Shown here: positions 7,214-15,182 of the stretch, in pieces
How positions within the stretch are numbered: position 1 is the stretch's first letter
Layout: each line of letters starts with the position of its first letter
Source: Leeia speluncae
Lineage (GTDB): Bacteria; Pseudomonadota; Gammaproteobacteria; Burkholderiales; Leeiaceae
DNA: 64,000 nucleotides
Assembly: GCF_020564625.1 (NCBI RefSeq)
Contig: NZ_JAJBZT010000006.1
Location: forward strand, 124,001 to 188,000
Direction of reading: 5' to 3'
Position numbers and translations under genes: made by a program
Notes under the pieces: generated by a model
Told to the model about the DNA's origin: nothing
What the model saw: only the letters and a program-made list of their open reading frames with translations
Databases searched by the model: none

Positions 7214-8536
7214 ATGAGTAAGTTAGATAATTATCTCCGCGAGCGTGCAGAGGTTCATGCAAAAGCACAGGCAATTGCTAGTGCGACTGGTGAAATGACC
7301 GTTGAACAGCAGGCTGAATTTCAGTCGCTAAATGCGCGATTTGGTGAGTTAACCAAATTGATTCAGGCTGAGCAAGCGGTTGAGGAAATGAATGCAAAGA
7401 TGGCTCAGCCGGTAGACCGTGTTGCTATGGGTATTGGTCAGGCAGCGCCTCCGGTAGAAGCGCAGGCAAGCCGTTCTACAGTACCAGCCACTCCGCGAGT
7501 GCCTGAGGTGGCGGGTGCTAAGGTTGCACGTATGGCAGTTGCATTGGCGGCGGCGGGAGGTAATAGTCATGTGGCGGCAAAAATCGCTGCGGATCGTGGC
7601 TACGGTGATGATGTGTCGATGGCGCTATCTACCACTACGCCGGGTGCAGGTGGTATTTTAATTCCTCAGTCATTATCGTCTGAAGTGATTGAGGTGTTGC
7701 GTCCAAAGGCGGTTGTGCGTCGCCTTGGTGCGCGTACCGTGCCGTTGGTGAATGGCAAAATGACTATTCCGCGCGTGCAAGGCGGTGCGGTTGTTGGTTA
7801 TGTAGGCGCTGATGATGAGGCGGCTGCAACTGGCCTTGATTTCGGTGATCTGGAGTTGTCTAGCAAGACATTGAACGCACTGGTGCCTATTGGTAATGAT
7901 CTGCTGCGCGTGGCGGGCACAAATCAGAGCGTTGATCAGATCGTGATTGGTGATTTGACTAGTGCAATCGCGGCGCGTGAAGACAAGGCGTTTATTCGTG
8001 ACAACGGCACGGCCAACCTGCCAAAAGGTTTGCGTTCTTGGGTGCTGCCTGCCAATACCTTTGTTGCAAATGCCGTGGTAAACCTTGCCAACATTGATGC
8101 AGACTTGAATAAAGCTATTCTGCGTCTTGAGAATTCTGATGTGGCGCTGGTAAGTCCTGGCTGGGTGATGAGCCCAACCACTTACCGTTTCTTGGATTCT
8201 CTGCGCGATGGTAATGGTAATAAGGTTTACCCAGAGCTAGAGGCTGGCTTGCTGAAAGGCTATCCAGTGGGTCGCACCACTCAAGTGCCAAGTAATCTAG
8301 GTGCTAGCAGTGATGAGTCAGAGGTTTATTTTGCTGATTTCGCCGAAGCGTACATCGGCGAAGACTTGGGCATGACCATCGACTACTCGAAAGATGCTGC
8401 ATACAAGGATAGCCAGGGCAATATGGTTTCGGCTTTCCAGAAAAATCAAACCTTGATCCGTGTAATGACTAAGCATGATTTCGGTTTGCGACATGCTGAA
8501 TCAGTGTCAGTGATTACTGGTGTGAAGTGGCATTAA
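7214..8536 (+). CDS. Major capsid protein, HK97 fold
   Basis: 440 residues from ATG 7214, which has a GAGGG site seven bases upstream; the longer open frame from 7136 runs through the terminator and is rejected. The N-terminal 100 residues are helical and acidic (a delta-domain/scaffold, normally removed by the S49 protease). The shell domain starts near the STTTPGAGGILIPQSLSSEVIEVLRPKAVVRRLGAR segment and includes GFDLELSSKTLNALVPIGNDLLR-type sequence, KGLRSWVLP and YGEDLGMTIDYSKDA-like motifs typical of HK97 gp5 relatives. It is isolated by hairpins on both sides, as expected for a highly expressed gene. Confidence 0.94.
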   Translation: MSKLDNYLRERAEVHAKAQAIASATGEMTVEQQAEFQSLNARFGELTKLIQAEQAVEEMNAKMAQPVDRVAMGIGQAAPPVEAQASRSTVPATPRVPEVAGAKVARMAVALAAAGGNSHVAAKIAADRGYGDDVSMALSTTTPGAGGILIPQSLSSEVIEVLRPKAVVRRLGARTVPLVNGKMTIPRVQGGAVVGYVGADDEAAATGLDFGDLELSSKTLNALVPIGNDLLRVAGTNQSVDQIVIGDLTSAIAAREDKAFIRDNGTANLPKGLRSWVLPANTFVANAVVNLANIDADLNKAILRLENSDVALVSPGWVMSPTTYRFLDSLRDGNGNKVYPELEAGLLKGYPVGRTTQVPSNLGASSDESEVYFADFAEAYIGEDLGMTIDYSKDAAYKDSQGNMVSAFQKNQTLIRVMTKHDFGLRHAESVSVITGVKWH

Positions 8537-8552
8537 TCATTATTGATTGAAA

Positions 8553-8577
8553 AAGCGGGGTGATTCCCCGCTTTTTT
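8553..8577 (+). terminator. Hairpin terminator after capsid gene
   Basis: AAGCGGGG (8553-8560) pairs with CCCCGCTT (8566-8573), followed by Ts. The next start codon is 20 bases away. Confidence 0.8.
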
Positions 8578-8596
8578 ATTGTCTGGAGGTTATGAG

Positions 8597-8914
8597 ATGG
8601 CAAAGAGAGCTAATGATGTTTCTGTGGTGGGTAATGAAGGGGCTGATCAATCTCTTGGTCAGGGCTCCGAGGCTGTTGTTGCCGCTGAGCCTGTAGGGCA
8701 GGAGTCTGCTGGTCTTTTGGATGTGGGTGCTGGTGGTGTTACGCCGGTTGATTCTGATCTTCACTTGATTGATTTGGATGCTGTACCTAAGCGTGTTCCG
8801 GTTATTGTGGTTGGTAGCTGGGGTATTTACACCGATGGTGAGATTGCCGGTTTTGAACCTGAGCGTGCGGCAAGCTTGATTAAGCAGGGTAAGGCTAAGC
8901 CGTTTGAGGGTTAA
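8597..8914 (+). CDS. Small head-associated phage protein, function unknown
   Basis: 105 residues from ATG 8597 with GGAGG seven bases upstream. The N-terminal half is low-complexity and acidic (rich in Gly, Ala, Val and Asp). The C-terminal 45 residues (VPVIVVGSWGIYTDGEIAGFEPERAASLIKQGKAKPF) form a compact motif seen in short proteins next to capsid genes of other phages. No function is assigned. Position between capsid and head-tail connector genes suggests a head completion or decoration role. Confidence 0.7.
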   Translation: MAKRANDVSVVGNEGADQSLGQGSEAVVAAEPVGQESAGLLDVGAGGVTPVDSDLHLIDLDAVPKRVPVIVVGSWGIYTDGEIAGFEPERAASLIKQGKAKPFEG

Positions 8915-8916
8915 CC

Positions 8917-9462
8917 ATGGCAATGATCATCGTAGAGTCGTCGCTGCTAGAGCCGTTATCCGTTGACGATGTTGTGAATCATCTAAGATTATCCAGTGCT
9001 GACGAAGAGCCTGAGATTGAAGCATGGATTGTTTCAGCGCGTGACATGGCAGAAAGCGAGTTGTCTGGTCCTTTGATTAATACCAAAGGCGATCAGTTTT
9101 CTATGGTGCCTAAGCAAGGTTTTCCATTGTTTCTTGAGTGGGCTAGGCCTCAGCCTCCTGAGTTTGTTCGTTATCGTGATCAGAATGGTTGGCATGACTT
9201 TACTGATTATGAGTTTGTTGTGATTGGGTATGAAGGGCGTATTGAGCCTAGATCATGTTGGCCTGATGGTGTAGAGATTCAGGTTAGATATACAGCGGGG
9301 TTCGGGGTGTATGATTCTGATGTTCCACCAAGTATCAAGCAATGGATGAAATTGCAGATTGGTAGTTTCTCAGAGTTTCGAGAGGCGTCTGTCGTTGGTA
9401 ATGTGTCATCGGTGCCTTTTACTGATCGTTTGATTTCCCGTTTCAAAATGGTAAAGATCTGA
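8917..9462 (+). CDS. Head-tail connector protein (gp6/phiE125 gp8-like)
   Basis: A 181-residue protein. The opening EPLSVDDVVNHLRLSSADEEPEIEAWIVSARDMAESE is the hallmark of gp6-type connectors that bind below the portal ring. The middle holds the QVRYTAGFGVYDSDVPPSIKQWMKLQIGSFSEFRE segment shared by the phiE125 gp8 group. It follows the previous gene by two bases and precedes the head closure gene by one base. Length and order fit. Confidence 0.85.
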   Translation: MAMIIVESSLLEPLSVDDVVNHLRLSSADEEPEIEAWIVSARDMAESELSGPLINTKGDQFSMVPKQGFPLFLEWARPQPPEFVRYRDQNGWHDFTDYEFVVIGYEGRIEPRSCWPDGVEIQVRYTAGFGVYDSDVPPSIKQWMKLQIGSFSEFREASVVGNVSSVPFTDRLISRFKMVKI

Positions 9463-9463
9463 T

Positions 9464-9781
9464 ATGCGAGCCGGAAGACGAAGAAACCGAGTAAGTTTTG
9501 AGCGACAACAAACCGGCAAAAGTAGTATTGGTGAGCCGATAGTACAATGGGTTGCATTTGCTTCTGCGTGGGTGGAGTTGGTTGATTTATCAGGGCGAGA
9601 GGTCGCTGAAAAAATCATTGAGGTGGCAAAGATTACTAGCCGAATCATGATGCGGTACCGGCCTGATATAGATGAGCGCTGCCGTGTTGTTTATAACGGT
9701 GTTATTTATAACATCGTCGCAGCTCAAGATCCTGATGGCCGCCGCCGCGAGTTGATTCTGATGTGTGAGAGGGTTCGATAA
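9464..9781 (+). CDS. Head closure / head-tail adaptor protein
   Basis: A 105-residue protein, RMRR-rich at the N-terminus and beta-rich, with the pattern GEPIVQWVAFASAWVELVDLSGREV...RYRPDIDERCRVVYNGVIYNIVAAQDPDGRRRELILMCE. This matches the small SPP1 gp16-like joining proteins that close the DNA channel after packaging. The stop codon overlaps the next start (ATAATG context). It lies between the connector and the gp10-like gene as in most siphoviruses. Confidence 0.85.
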   Translation: MRAGRRRNRVSFERQQTGKSSIGEPIVQWVAFASAWVELVDLSGREVAEKIIEVAKITSRIMMRYRPDIDERCRVVYNGVIYNIVAAQDPDGRRRELILMCERVR

Positions 9782-10251
9782 TGCTCAAGGTTTCGGCTGA
9801 ATCTACACGGGTTTTTGATACCTTAAAACCTTTGCCGGAAATGGCGCTGTCAAAAGCGGCATTAAAGCGTGTTGGCTTGGCGGGTGGCGGAGTGATTAAG
9901 CGTGAGGCCATGCAAATGGCACCACGTTTAACTGGTCGCTTGAGTCGATCTATTATTGCATGGGTGCCAAAATCTGCTGATGGTGATGTGCTTGTAAAGG
10001 TGGGGCCAAAGATTGATCGGGCAAGGGTCGAAAATCGCGGCATTTTGAGTAAGAAGCTGGCTGGTAGGCGTAAAGGTAAAAAAGTTATTTATGTTGTACC
10101 TTGGTATGGCCGGTTTCTTGAATTCGGTACCAAATATATTCAGCCAAGGCCTTTTATGGTGCCAGCTGCTACCGCGTCAGAAAATGCCACGTTGACCGCT
10201 ATGTATGATCGAGCGGTTGAAGAATCTGTTGCCGTATTAGGTAAGTTATAA
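9781..10251 (+). CDS. HK97 gp10-like neck protein
   Basis: A 156-residue protein with the HK97 gp10-like layout: a basic N-terminal helix (ALKRVGLAGGGVIKREAMQMAPRLTGRLSRSI) and the diagnostic WYGRFLEFGTKYIQPRPFMVPAA motif near residues 117-140. It is thought to act at the head-tail interface. It overlaps the previous gene by one base and is separated from the next by two bases. Confidence 0.88.
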   Translation: MLKVSAESTRVFDTLKPLPEMALSKAALKRVGLAGGGVIKREAMQMAPRLTGRLSRSIIAWVPKSADGDVLVKVGPKIDRARVENRGILSKKLAGRRKGKKVIYVVPWYGRFLEFGTKYIQPRPFMVPAATASENATLTAMYDRAVEESVAVLGKL

Positions 10252-10253
10252 CG

Positions 10254-10685
10254 ATGACAAAAGCTGAAAAAGTTATTAAAGCCGTTTTTAATGTGTTGTC
10301 TCCTGTGCTGCCAGATTTAGCCGTCGAGCAATACTTTTCGCTTAATCCTGAGGCGGTTGGAAGTCAAGGGATTAAAACCGTTGCCGTTATTCCAACCTTA
10401 ATGAATGCATTTCCTGAGGGCGCTGAAGCACATGATGTTGGCAATCCGCTAGTGGTGATTAGTTTTGTAACCTTGGCAGGCGCGGCAACCTCTTTTGAAG
10501 ATCGATCCGCGAGAGCAAAGCAAATTCATGATCTATTAATGGATAGTGTCCCGATTGCAGGGACGGTTAGTCGGGTGCGGTTGATTGATCCAGGTGTGAC
10601 CCAAACGCCGTTGCCAGACTATGAGCTAATGCAGATTGATCAGGCGTATGAATTCTACGTGCGTGGGGAGTGGGGTAAGTTGTGA
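10254..10685 (+). CDS. Tail completion / tail terminator protein (gp17-like)
   Basis: A 143-residue protein. The segment YFSLNPEAVGSQGIKTVAVIPTLMNAFPEGAEAHDVGNPLVVISFV followed by RAKQIHDLLMDSVPIAGTVSRVRLIDPGVTQTPLPDYELMQIDQAYEFYVRGEW resembles DUF3168-type tail completion proteins. These cap the tail tube and join it to the head. Position directly after the gp10-like gene supports this. The stop overlaps the GTG of the next gene. Confidence 0.7.
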   Translation: MTKAEKVIKAVFNVLSPVLPDLAVEQYFSLNPEAVGSQGIKTVAVIPTLMNAFPEGAEAHDVGNPLVVISFVTLAGAATSFEDRSARAKQIHDLLMDSVPIAGTVSRVRLIDPGVTQTPLPDYELMQIDQAYEFYVRGEWGKL

Positions 10686-11035
10686 GTGATCCAATTGCAA
10701 ACATGACCGCTGCAAGAATGGCAATCCGCATCGATAGAGGTGCGGATTTTCTTTTTAAGGTCCGCCTAAAGCAACGTCAATCAAATGCGCCAGTTGACTT
10801 GACGGGGTGTTCTATTCAATTGAATTTGCGCCGCTCCATTGCTGGTCCGCCGTTCATGTCATTGACAAGCGGTGCGGGTGATATTCAGGTTGATTTGATC
10901 ACAGGTGAAATTACTGCGGCAGTTGATGCTACGGTAGTGGATACTTTTCCGGTGGTTGTACTTTATGACTTGCTGGTGTCTCACCCTGGTGGGGTCGATC
11001 GTAAGTACCTAACTGGCAAGGTATTGGTGCAGTAA
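10682..11035 (+). CDS. Phage structural protein with Ig-like or BppU-N-like fold
   Basis: A 117-residue protein starting at GTG 10682, inside the stop of the preceding gene. It is beta-rich and reads like the N-terminal domain of upper baseplate or fibre proteins: a strand-turn pattern with RIDRGADFLFKVRLK, DLTGCSIQLNLRR, VDLITGEITAAVDATVV and LYDLLVSHPGG. This domain usually anchors side fibres. The assignment is by pattern only. Confidence 0.5.
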   Translation: MSDPIANMTAARMAIRIDRGADFLFKVRLKQRQSNAPVDLTGCSIQLNLRRSIAGPPFMSLTSGAGDIQVDLITGEITAAVDATVVDTFPVVVLYDLLVSHPGGVDRKYLTGKVLVQ

Positions 11036-11057
11036 ATATAACGAAGTTTTCTTAATC

Positions 11058-11082
11058 GAGCCGCTGAGAAGCGGCTTTTTTT
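11058..11082 (+). terminator. Hairpin terminator before small membrane gene
   Basis: GCCGC (11060-11064) pairs with GCGGC (11071-11075), followed by seven Ts. Confidence 0.7.
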
Positions 11083-11094
11083 ATGGGGAAAACC

Positions 11095-11298
11095 ATGGCG
11101 CAAGAAGATCAGCTCGTGCTGACGGAAAAGCAACTGAATGAAATCGCAGAACGGGCAGCAAAGAAAACGGTAGATGAGATGACTTCTCAGATTTATGCCG
11201 AAATTGGTAAGGGTGTTGTTAAAAAGGGCTTGGTGCTGATGGGGTGCCTGCTGGTTGCCCTCTGGTACTACTTCAACCGTTTGGGGGTGATCAAGTGA
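11095..11298 (+). CDS. Single-helix membrane protein in structural block
   Basis: 67 residues from ATG 11095; GGGGA lies five bases upstream, so the earlier ATG at 11083 probably supplies the ribosome site rather than the start. The N-terminal two thirds are charged and helical (LTEKQLNEIAERAAKKTVDEMTSQIYAEIGKGVVKKG). One transmembrane helix follows (LVLMGCLLVALWYYF). The stop overlaps the GTG of the collagen-like gene. The function is unknown; a membrane-anchored coiled coil in a virion gene block is unexpected. Confidence 0.6.
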   Translation: MAQEDQLVLTEKQLNEIAERAAKKTVDEMTSQIYAEIGKGVVKKGLVLMGCLLVALWYYFNRLGVIK

Positions 11299-11483
11299 GT
11301 GACATTAATGTTGTGATTGATTTTGATCAGGTGGTGGTAGTTGAGGTGATTGAGCAAGGGCCTCCTGGTGTAAGAGGTTATCCGGGGATTAAGGGGGATA
11401 AGGGTGACCCCGGCGTATATGATGGTCAGGTCGCCCCAGCAGATCCTGACCCCGTCTTGCTTTTTGAGAATGCACTAGTGTGA
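11295..11483 (+). CDS. Short collagen-like phage protein
   Basis: 62 residues from GTG 11295, coupled to the preceding stop; GGGGGTGA lies upstream. Residues about 22-41 consist of consecutive Gly-X-Y triplets (GPPGVRGYPGIKGDKGDPG). They are flanked by a beta-like N-terminal part (DINVVIDFDQVVVVEVIEQ) and an acidic C-terminus. Collagen-like triplets trimerise fibres in many phages. This very short form may be a fibre stem or adaptor for the following fibre-like proteins. Confidence 0.6.
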   Translation: MSDINVVIDFDQVVVVEVIEQGPPGVRGYPGIKGDKGDPGVYDGQVAPADPDPVLLFENALV

Positions 11484-11490
11484 GGACAAT

Positions 11491-11988
11491 ATGAGTTTAC
11501 AAACCCAAGTTAATAACCTAGCCCTCCGGATTGCAACAGAATGCAAGTCCCTGAAAGTCAGTGTAGGTCCATTGAGTTCATTGTCCACCACGGACAAAAG
11601 TTCATTGGTGGCGGCAATTAATGAGTTGTTTACCGTGTTTGGGTCCGCGACTCAAATCCTTGACTCAGCAGCAGCTGGCGATACATCTCATACATGGTCT
11701 GCAAACAAGATTATTAGTGAAATAAACGCCGCCAAAAATGCAATTATCAATGGAGCACCAGAAGCTCTTGATACATTACTCGAGATTGCAAGCCAGCTTG
11801 CTAATGACCAAAGTGCACTTAGTAGCTTACTCACAGCGGTGGGAAACCGGGTTCGATTTGATGATGCGCAGGGCTTAAATGCCACTCAACAACAGCAGGC
11901 TCGAGACAATATTGGTGCAGTGAGTGTTGCGGACGTTGGAGATGTCAATGCTGACTTTGTCGCAACTTTTGAAGCAGGACTTCTGTAA
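11491..11988 (+). CDS. Fibre-like phage structural protein 1
   Basis: A 165-residue protein. The N-terminal helix LALRIATECKSLKVSVG is followed by SLVAAINELF and by INGAPEALDTLLEIASQLANDQSALSSLL, a tail-fibre repeat motif, and near the end QQQQARDNIGAVS, which is common at fibre shaft-to-tip borders. The C-terminus resembles a short virion attachment or linker domain rather than a receptor tip. It overlaps the next gene by one base. Confidence 0.6.
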   Translation: MSLQTQVNNLALRIATECKSLKVSVGPLSSLSTTDKSSLVAAINELFTVFGSATQILDSAAAGDTSHTWSANKIISEINAAKNAIINGAPEALDTLLEIASQLANDQSALSSLLTAVGNRVRFDDAQGLNATQQQQARDNIGAVSVADVGDVNADFVATFEAGLL

Positions 11989-12332
11989 TGTCCCTCGTTG
12001 GCGCTTTTCAAGCGCTCTCGGCGCGAATCGCACTGGAAATAAAAACTGTGCGACTGGAAATGGCTGGACTCTCTGGAGGAGGTTCTCCCCCCAGTTTGGG
12101 TTCTGTAGATTTTGGTAGTGGCGCGCTAGATACCGTGACAACGGTGATTAATGATTCAGCACTCTCTATTGGCTCCTCAGTCTTGATCACAGCGATCACT
12201 CAGCAAGGAGAAGAGGACATGGACTGTGTTATTTATTCATACACCACATTCAATGGTGGCATGACAGTGACTGCAACCGCTGTCCCAGGGCCAGTCGCAG
12301 GCATTCACACATTTACTTATTTGGTAAAATGA
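11988..12332 (+). CDS. Fibre-like phage structural protein 2
   Basis: A 114-residue protein. Its first 25 residues (LSARIALEIKTVRLEMAG) are clearly related to the N-terminal helix of the preceding protein, suggesting both join the same partner. A Gly/Ser/Pro linker follows, then a beta-rich C-terminal domain (SVDFGSGALDTVTTVI...TYLVK). It is probably a virion decoration or fibre part; no named family is recognised. Confidence 0.5.
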   Translation: MSLVGAFQALSARIALEIKTVRLEMAGLSGGGSPPSLGSVDFGSGALDTVTTVINDSALSIGSSVLITAITQQGEEDMDCVIYSYTTFNGGMTVTATAVPGPVAGIHTFTYLVK

Positions 12333-12333
12333 C

Positions 12334-13749
12334 ATGGCAATTATTCAAGACATTGATGGTAACAAATTAAAGATGGATGCCTTCGGCTCAGCACGGGTGT
12401 TGCTGTATGACCTAGATGGTAACCCGTTGCTATATCGAGAGGATGAGCAGCCTACGCAAGAGCGCCAAGGCATGCTCATGATGGGGTTGAATGATGAAAT
12501 GGCCTTGCCAGCTAGGGCAGACCGATTTGGTTCGCTTGCCTCATCGCTGCATTCTCCGCTGTACTCGGAATCTTTTGAGAGCGCCACAATAAACCCGATT
12601 CGGTGGACTATCATTGCCGCCACAATGGCAGCAACGCAGTCCTCTGCCGCTGGTCTGGTTGTTAACTCTGGCAACATTACCACCATCAACACAGGCTACT
12701 TACTTCGCTCAAACCGGTATTTTCAGAAGACTCAGCGTCAGCCTTTGCACGCAAAGATTCGAGCAAGACTTAATCACTTTGCAAATGCAGTGCAAGAAAT
12801 TGGTTTTGGTGATGCAGGAGCTTCTAATACCGCGAACACCAATGGTGTGCTTTGGCAGGCGGCAGCAACCGGAGCCATTGTACCGGTAGTAATTTATAAC
12901 GGTTCTCAAATTACAGGTGCAGATGTTCGAACATTGGTAGATAACACCAAGTTTTACACTTGGGATGTGTTCATGGATGACGACGAAGCAGTCTTTACGG
13001 TACAAGACACTAGCACGGGTCGCATCTTGAGTAAGCAGGCAATTAAAGTACCTCAAACAGGTCCACGACTGGTTGGCATTACAAAACTACCATTAATGTT
13101 GCGCAGTTATAACACTGGCACAGCACCTGCCACAGCAGCAACCTTAGTTGTCTCCGATGTCTACTGTGCAGGGCTTGATGCAATGCTCGGAATGACCGCT
13201 GCACAAGTGGCGGCGTGTCAGAACCGCGATGCTTCAAGTAACCCATTTTCAGGGGCTCAGCTGGCTCAATGGTCAAACTCTGCAGAACCTGCATCAGCGG
13301 TTCTGGGTAATACGGCTGCCGGTTATGCGACCCTTGGGGGGAGATTCCAATTTGCAGCAGTAGCAGGGGCGGTCACCGACTATGCACTTTTCGGGATGCA
13401 AATTCCAACCCCTGCCGACTTGATGATCACAGGAGTAGACATTGAAACATGGAACACCGGTGCGGCAGTCGCGACAACACCAACTTTATTAACATGGGGG
13501 TTGGCGACGAATCTTACCGCTGTATCGCTGGCAACCACAACGGGAAGCAGGATTGGTTTGGGTGCACAACAATTTGCTGTTGGTGCTGCTGTTGGTGCAA
13601 AAGCGGAGCGTATTAGCAAATCGTTTGTAACCCCAGTTCCCTGCGCTGCTGGTCGTTATCTGGATGTTATTTTGCGGATGCCGGTAGCAACGGCCACTGC
13701 TTCGCAAGTCATCGCAGGGATGGTGAATATTGAAGGGTATTTTCAATAG
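12334..13749 (+). CDS. Large structural protein with probable lectin-like beta domain
   Basis: A 471-residue protein. A short N-terminal part (AIIQDIDGNKLKMDAFGSARVLLYDLDGN) is followed by a beta-rich region at about residues 70-290 (LYSESFESATINPIRWTI...LRSNRYFQK...VVSDVYCAG). That region reads like a concanavalin-type jelly roll. A second beta-rich region at about 340-471 repeats the strand pattern. Such proteins serve as capsid fibres or adhesins. It lies at the end of the inserted block between head completion and tail tube genes, with a terminator directly after it. Confidence 0.5.
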   Translation: MAIIQDIDGNKLKMDAFGSARVLLYDLDGNPLLYREDEQPTQERQGMLMMGLNDEMALPARADRFGSLASSLHSPLYSESFESATINPIRWTIIAATMAATQSSAAGLVVNSGNITTINTGYLLRSNRYFQKTQRQPLHAKIRARLNHFANAVQEIGFGDAGASNTANTNGVLWQAAATGAIVPVVIYNGSQITGADVRTLVDNTKFYTWDVFMDDDEAVFTVQDTSTGRILSKQAIKVPQTGPRLVGITKLPLMLRSYNTGTAPATAATLVVSDVYCAGLDAMLGMTAAQVAACQNRDASSNPFSGAQLAQWSNSAEPASAVLGNTAAGYATLGGRFQFAAVAGAVTDYALFGMQIPTPADLMITGVDIETWNTGAAVATTPTLLTWGLATNLTAVSLATTTGSRIGLGAQQFAVGAAVGAKAERISKSFVTPVPCAAGRYLDVILRMPVATATASQVIAGMVNIEGYFQ

Positions 13750-13813
13750 AAGTTGAGATAACGGCTGTGTCACTCGTTGAATCTCGGTTGTTGTTTTTTA
13801 TATAAATGTATTT

Positions 13814-13838
13814 AGCCCGCCTTTGAGCGGGCTTTTTT
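13814..13838 (+). terminator. Hairpin terminator before tail tube gene
   Basis: AGCCCGC (13814-13820) pairs with GCGGGCT (13827-13833), followed by Ts; the tail tube start is about 20 bases further on. Confidence 0.8.
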
Positions 13839-13855
13839 ATTTTCTAGGAGATGTG

Positions 13856-14587
13856 ATGGAAAAGCATTATATCGGTAAGGGTAAAGTCCTTGCTTCTACT
13901 GTGGGCGCTCGCGGCTTTCGCGAATTCGGCAACTGCTCAAGTCTGAAGTTTAGTTTTTCTGAGGACAAAAAGACGGTTGCTGATTCAACTTCTACCGGTG
14001 GCGGTAACGCTGCTAGCGTGACCCGGATTAAAGATGTCACGGTAGAGATGGATTTGCGTGAACTGAGCGCAGAGAATCTTGCGCTGGCGATTTTTGGTGA
14101 AAGCTCTATTTATGCGGCCGGAAACGTGGCGTCGGAAGTGGTGCTTGTGGTGGGCTTGGATTGTCTGCATCCGCTTGCTCATATTGGCGCCTCCACTGTG
14201 GTGGTGACGCCATCCGCTGGCGGTGCTGCTTATGTGGCGGGTACGGATTATGTGGTAACTGGCGCAGGTATTAAGCCGTTGACCGGTGGTGCTATTGCAA
14301 GTGGCGATTCGCTAACCGTGTCGTACTCGTATCCGAAACAAGCGGTTATTCAGGCGCTGGCGGCGTCGGGTAAGGAAATTTCGTTGCTGTTCGACGGTAT
14401 GAACGAAGCTGCCAGTGGTTCGCCTGTTGTGGTAGAGGTTTACCGCATTAAGTTGTCGCCAACCGACTCAATTGATTTTATTGGTGACGATTTCGCGACC
14501 CTAAAACTCAAGGGTGAGGTGTTGAAAGACACGACTATTGTGCAGCCTGGGTTAAGCCAGTTCTTTAAGGCCTCTCAGTTGGTGTGA
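13856..14587 (+). CDS. Major tail tube protein
   Basis: 243 residues from ATG 13856 with AGGAG five bases upstream; the longer frame from 13823 begins inside the terminator. The sequence shows the usual tail tube pattern: GARGFREFGNCSSLKFSFSEDKKTVADSTSTGGG, a KDVTVEMDLRELSAENLALAIFG segment and a C-terminal VEVYRIKLSPTDSIDFIGDDFATLKLKGEVLKD. The insert VVVTPSAGGAAYVAGTDYVVTGAGIKPL is also frequent in betaproteobacterial siphophages. The product forms the stacked hexamer rings of the tail. Confidence 0.85.
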   Translation: MEKHYIGKGKVLASTVGARGFREFGNCSSLKFSFSEDKKTVADSTSTGGGNAASVTRIKDVTVEMDLRELSAENLALAIFGESSIYAAGNVASEVVLVVGLDCLHPLAHIGASTVVVTPSAGGAAYVAGTDYVVTGAGIKPLTGGAIASGDSLTVSYSYPKQAVIQALAASGKEISLLFDGMNEAASGSPVVVEVYRIKLSPTDSIDFIGDDFATLKLKGEVLKDTTIVQPGLSQFFKASQLV

Positions 14588-14647
14588 TGTAAGGGATTCG
14601 GTAATCGCTGCTTTTACCCCCCTTTTTTGCATCGGAAGGAATAGCGA

Positions 14648-14677
14648 GACTGTGATGAATAAATTTTCATCACAGTC
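14648..14677. repeat. 12-bp perfect inverted repeat after tail tube gene
   Basis: GACTGTGATGAA (14648-14659) and TTCATCACAGTC (14666-14677) form a perfect stem with a six-base loop. No T-run follows directly, but a true terminator starts 13 bases on. It may act as an operator or an mRNA end protector. Confidence 0.6.
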
Positions 14678-14689
14678 AGCCCCAAAAGC

Positions 14690-14728
14690 AAAACCCCTGA
14701 CTGTTGACACAGCACAGGGGTTTTTGTT
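14690..14728 (+). terminator. Terminator closing the tail tube transcript
   Basis: AAAACCCCTG (14690-14699) pairs with CAGGGGTTTT (14715-14724), followed by Ts. Together with 14648-14677 it separates the tail tube from the immunity island. Confidence 0.75.
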
Positions 14729-14804
14729 TTCCAACCCTTCCAAAGCAAAGGTTAGAAACTTGTTTAAGTTTATCAAAAAGTTAGATGTAAAACTAGGAGG
14801 TCGT

Positions 14805-14903
14805 ATGTCTAGTTCTGGAGCCGATAGATTCGGTCTTTTGATAGGTATCGCAGTGATTTTATTGTGCCTTGCACAGCTCGTATATGCCATCCGATGGTGG
14901 TGA
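14805..14903 (+). CDS. Tiny single-helix membrane protein
   Basis: 32 residues from ATG 14805, preceded by a perfect AGGAGG four bases upstream. One transmembrane helix (FGLLIGIAVILLCLAQLVYAI) ends in RWW. A longer frame from 14652 would run through both hairpins and is not believed. It lies just before the convergent Mnt-like gene, in a place where P22-like phages carry superinfection exclusion genes; a role in exclusion is speculation. Confidence 0.45.
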   Translation: MSSSGADRFGLLIGIAVILLCLAQLVYAIRWW

Positions 14904-14915
14904 TTTATATCACGG

Positions 14916-15176
14916 TTAAAGTTTTTTCCAGTCGTCTTTTTCGTCGATAAGGCTGATTGATAATTTGTACTGTGGTCCGAGCTTCTCAAGTAGCGCGGCC
15001 ATTAGTTCATGAATGTCGCCGTCAAGTCCTGTAGCTTGTTTTGTTGAAAACGACTGTTCAACGCGAGCGATTATCTCGGCGTTCATTGAGCGCTTGTTGA
15101 GCTTTGCCGATTTTTCAATGGCATCCCGCAACCCCTGGGGGACGCGTAGTTTAAATTGAGGGTCTTCGCGAGTCAT
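14916..15176 (-). CDS. Mnt-like ribbon-helix-helix repressor
   Basis: 86 residues from ATG 15176; the longer frame to 15263 would cross the control region. The first 40 residues (TREDPQFKLRVPQGLRDAIEKS...KRSMNAEIIARVEQSF) match the P22 Mnt pattern, with the beta-strand DPxFxxRxP that inserts in the DNA major groove and the RSMNxE turn. The C-terminal half, which in Mnt forms the tetramer coiled coil, is divergent. It is transcribed away from the Arc-like gene, exactly as mnt is from arc-ant. The start follows a possible promoter so closely that the mRNA may be leaderless. The predicted role is maintenance of antirepressor silence in the lysogen. Confidence 0.85.
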   Translation of the reverse strand: MTREDPQFKLRVPQGLRDAIEKSAKLNKRSMNAEIIARVEQSFSTKQATGLDGDIHELMAALLEKLGPQYKLSISLIDEKDDWKKL

Positions 15177-15182
15177 GTAGCT

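Noticed and set aside
14652-14804. Longer start for the tiny membrane protein at 14805
   Set aside because: The extension crosses a 12-bp inverted repeat and a terminator, while a perfect AGGAGG stands before 14805.
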